The notes under the pieces are model-generated. The model saw nothing but the letters and a program-made list of their open reading frames with translations. It did not search any database and was not told the origin of the DNA. Positions 61,851-64,000 of a stretch of DNA of 64,000 nucleotides are shown piece after piece. Position numbers and translations under genes: made by a program. This stretch comes from Streptomyces sp. NBC_01214 (lineage in GTDB: Bacteria; Actinomycetota; Actinomycetes; Streptomycetales; Streptomycetaceae): NCBI RefSeq assembly GCF_026340975.1, contig NZ_JAPEOS010000003.1:2045777-2109776 (forward strand). The letters are read 5' to 3'. Each line of letters begins with the position of its first letter. The first letter of the stretch is position 1.

Positions 61851-62740
61851 GGTCTGTCGTCAAAGTGATCTTGCATTGTGGATCATGGTTGGGTGATACG
61901 TCGCCATGAACTGTCGGACGCCGAGTGGGAACTGGTGCAGCCGTTGCTGCCTCGGCCTGTGCTGGGGCGGCCGCGGCTGGACGACCGGACGATCCTGAAC
62001 GGGATCGTGTGGAAGTTCCGGACCGGGGTCGCCTGGCGGGACGTGCCTGACCGGTACGGGTCGTGGGCCAGCCTCCACACCCGTTTCCGCAGGTGGGCAG
62101 CTGACGGAACCTTCGATCGGATGCTCCAGGCCGCGCAGGCGCAAGCAGACGCGGCAGGCGACATCGAGTGGCTGGTCTCGGTGGACTCCACCGTTGTCCG
62201 TGCCCACCAGCACGCGGCCGGGGCCCGAAAGGGGCTCCGCAGCCCGGCCCTCGGCCGGTCCCGCGGCGGACTGACCAGCAAGATCCACCTGGCCTGCGAC
62301 GGCACGGGCAGACCCCTCGCGTTCGTCCTGACCGGTGGGAACACGAACGACTGCACCCAGTTCACCGCCGTGATGGACGCGATACGAGTGCCCCGGACCG
62401 GACCGGGCCGACCGCGCATCCGGCCCGACCACGTCATCGGCGACAAGGGCTACAGCTCGAAGGCCATCCGTACTTGGCTGCGGCGCCGCGGCATCACGCA
62501 CACGATCCCGGAACGGTCCGATCAGGTCCGCAACCGTGCGCGGCGCGGCAGCCGGGGCGGCCGGCCGCCGGCCTTCGACAAGCAGGTCTACAAGCACCGC
62601 AACGTGGTGGAACGGTGCTTCAACCGACTCAAGCAATGGCGCGGCATCGCGACCAGATACGACAAGACCGCCCAGGCCTACCAAGCAGCCGTCACCCTCG
62701 CCTCGCTCCTGATGTGGGCGTGACACTTTGACGACAACTC
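61851..62740 (+). mobile_element. IS5-family element (IS427-like), apparently intact
   Basis: Inverted tips share TGTCGTCAAAGTG. CTAG borders both ends (61847-61850, 62741-62744), matching the CTAG/TA preference of IS427-like elements. Length 890 bp with one full transposase. Confidence 0.88.
61878..62723 (+). CDS. IS5-family transposase, single frame
   Basis: 281 residues: helix-rich N terminus (HELSDAEWELVQPLLPRPVL), DDE domain with WLVSVDSTVVRAHQHAAG, VIGDKGYSSKAIRTWLRRRG and YKHRNVVERCFNRLKQWRGI holding the three acidic residues. Many IS427 members need a frameshift to make this protein; here it is one open frame. It is probably functional, the only intact DDE transposase in the window besides the ISL3 at 44269. 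Confidence 0.93.
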   Translation: MDHGWVIRRHELSDAEWELVQPLLPRPVLGRPRLDDRTILNGIVWKFRTGVAWRDVPDRYGSWASLHTRFRRWAADGTFDRMLQAAQAQADAAGDIEWLVSVDSTVVRAHQHAAGARKGLRSPALGRSRGGLTSKIHLACDGTGRPLAFVLTGGNTNDCTQFTAVMDAIRVPRTGPGRPRIRPDHVIGDKGYSSKAIRTWLRRRGITHTIPERSDQVRNRARRGSRGGRPPAFDKQVYKHRNVVERCFNRLKQWRGIATRYDKTAQAYQAAVTLASLLMWA

Positions 62741-62754
62741 CTAGTAGTGCTTTG

Positions 62755-64000
62755 TTAGCTGGTGTCGTAGGGCTGTCGGGGGACGGTTTGTTGGCAGGTG
62801 GGGCAGGTGCCGGTCCAGGTGGCGATGAGGTGTTGGAGGAGGTCCAGGGCCTGGTAGAGGGTCAGGCCCTGGCAGGGGCTTTTGGGGTCCTCCGCTGTTC
62901 GGTCAGGAACAGATGGGCTGCGGTCACGAGGGTGACGTGCCGGTGCCAACCGACGAAGGATCGGCCCTCGAAGTGGTCCAGGCCCAGGCAGGTTTTCAGC
63001 TCGCGGTAGTCGTGCTCGATCCGCCAGCGGGACTTCGCCAGGCGGACCAGGTCCTTGGCGGGAATGTCGTCGGGCAGGTTCGAGACCCAGTACCTCACCG
63101 GCTCGGCCTCGTCCTCGGGCCACTGGGCGATCAGCCAGCTGAGCGGGATCGTGCCGTCGGCGGCGGGTTTGGGCCGTCGGCCGGCGAGGCGGACCCGCAG
63201 GAGCACGAAGTGCGAGCTCATCGCCGCCTTGGAGCCCTTGCGCCAGGTCAGGGTCCCTCCCCGGTCTCGGCCCGCGGCCATCACGTGTTCGCGTAAGGAG
63301 ACCGGGCGGGTGCGGTAGCGCGGCAGCGGGCGCGGCCCGAGCCCGCTATAGGCGGGCTGGTGCGGTTCGGCGTCCTTGCCGTGGGCGGTCATCTCGCTCT
63401 TGACCTGCAGCACGTAGGCCAGACCCCGGTCCTCCAGGCCGTGGCGGAAATCGGCGTTCGCGCCGTAACCGGTGTCCGCGACCAGCGCGGCGGGCCGCAG
63501 ACCAGCGCCGGCCAGTTCGTCAAGCATCTCCAGCGCGAGCTCCCACTTCGGGCGGTGGTGCTCGGTATCGGGGATCCGGCAGGCCTTGCGCCGCCCGGCC
63601 GCCTCGGCCCTGTCCCAGCTCTCGGGCAGGAACAGCCGCCAGGACAGTGGGCACGAGGCTATGTCGGAAGCGGCGTGGACACTGACACCGATCTGGCAGT
63701 TGCCGACCTTGCCCAACGTGCCCGAGTACTGTCGCGCCACCCCGGGTGATGCGGTGCCGTCCTTGGGGAAACCGGTGTCGTCCACCACCCACACCTCGGG
63801 CCGCACCGCCCGTACCGCCCGCCATGCCAGCCGAGCCCGCACGTCCTCGACCGGCCAGGTCGAGGACGTCATGAACTGCTGCAACCGCTGATGGTCCACC
63901 CCGAGACGCTCGGCCATCGGCTGCATCGACTTGCGTCGGCCGTCCAACAGCAGGCCCCGCAGATACAACTGGCCCTTCTCCAGCCAGTCCCGCCGCACCA
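62755..64000 (-). pseudogene. IS701-family transposase, 3' frameshift, cut by window edge
   Basis: Open at the right edge. YLRGLLLDGRRKSMQPMAER, WVVDDTGFPKDGTASPGVAR, ALVADTGYGANADFRHGLED and HDYRELKTCLGLDHFEGRSF give the DDE domain of IS701. Near 62870 one base shifts the end: one frame stops at 62862, while the expected tail GLTLYQALDLLQHLIATWTG then CPTCQQTVP continues in another frame to 62755. The fragment at 2959 is a relative. The N-terminal 40 or so residues lie beyond 64000. Confidence 0.88.

Noticed and set aside
1..64000. tRNA or rRNA genes
   Set aside because: No cloverleaf-like or rRNA sequence was noticed on reading; a tRNAscan-SE and Rfam run would be decisive.

Overview
The window looks like accessory DNA of a Streptomyces or close relative. 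Base composition is very GC-rich with G/C at third codon positions, GTG starts are common, and several families are typical of the genus (SapA-like secreted protein, proteasome-associated ATPase, STAS and MerR-type regulators, the ArsR-like regulator/MFS pair, PP2C remnant). No rRNA, tRNA, CRISPR array or core biosynthetic operon was seen. Insertion sequences, relics of plasmid mobilisation genes and a high load of broken genes point to a plasmid-derived island or a chromosome arm under rearrangement.

Layout. 1-5.1 kb: 3' part of a cytochrome P450, an IS630-like element (copy A) inside an IS701 remnant, and a large membrane-protein gene with one in-frame stop. 5.2-7.4 kb: a 5'-truncated Y-family polymerase, a second short copy of the same gene, and a membrane-anchored protein between them. 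7.6-10.4 kb: a RelA/SpoT-domain protein followed by an orphan proteasomal ATPase (ARC/Mpa type). 11-13.3 kb: a DUF6262-like fragment, a STAS anti-anti-sigma factor and a MerR-type regulator. 13.5-16.6 kb: a 142-bp MITE with an 8-bp target duplication, then a unit with perfect ISL3-like ends holding an IS110 transposase and a sapA-like gene. 16.6-20.4 kb: small conserved genes and a transposase-free 1.55-kb unit with 50-bp inverted ends that carries a HEAT-repeat gene and cuts a zinc-ribbon gene. 21-26.3 kb: a tightly overlapped operon (two small proteins, a class I aminoacyl-tRNA-synthetase-like catalytic domain, an ASCH protein, then two broken genes), divergent from a HTH regulator and an HD-domain phosphohydrolase. 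26.4-31 kb: small zinc-ribbon-like genes, a 466-aa HTH-bearing protein, a RelE-type toxin-antitoxin pair and one copy of a 326-bp repeat. 31-43 kb: divergent MFS exporter and ArsR-type regulator, a PhoD-like phosphatase among fragments, and a TetR-linked two-gene PEP-synthase/rifampin-phosphotransferase-like pair. 44-51 kb: two ISL3-type elements carrying non-transposition passenger genes. 52-58 kb: broken ATP-dependent ligase and lamin-tail genes, IS630-like copy B, and another IS630-type element with a passenger. 58-64 kb: IS30 remnant, MobC and relaxase remnants, an SRPBCC protein, an intact IS5-type element, and an IS701 transposase running off the right end.

The most interesting signals are: (i) the RelA/SpoT + orphan proteasomal ATPase pair; (ii) the aaRS-like/ASCH/HD gene set; (iii) repeated capture of unrelated small genes inside terminal inverted repeats of at least three IS types, several with target duplications readable in the sequence. 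Many genes are broken by exactly one base change. I read these as decay, but with homopolymer-rich DNA sequencing error cannot be excluded without reads.
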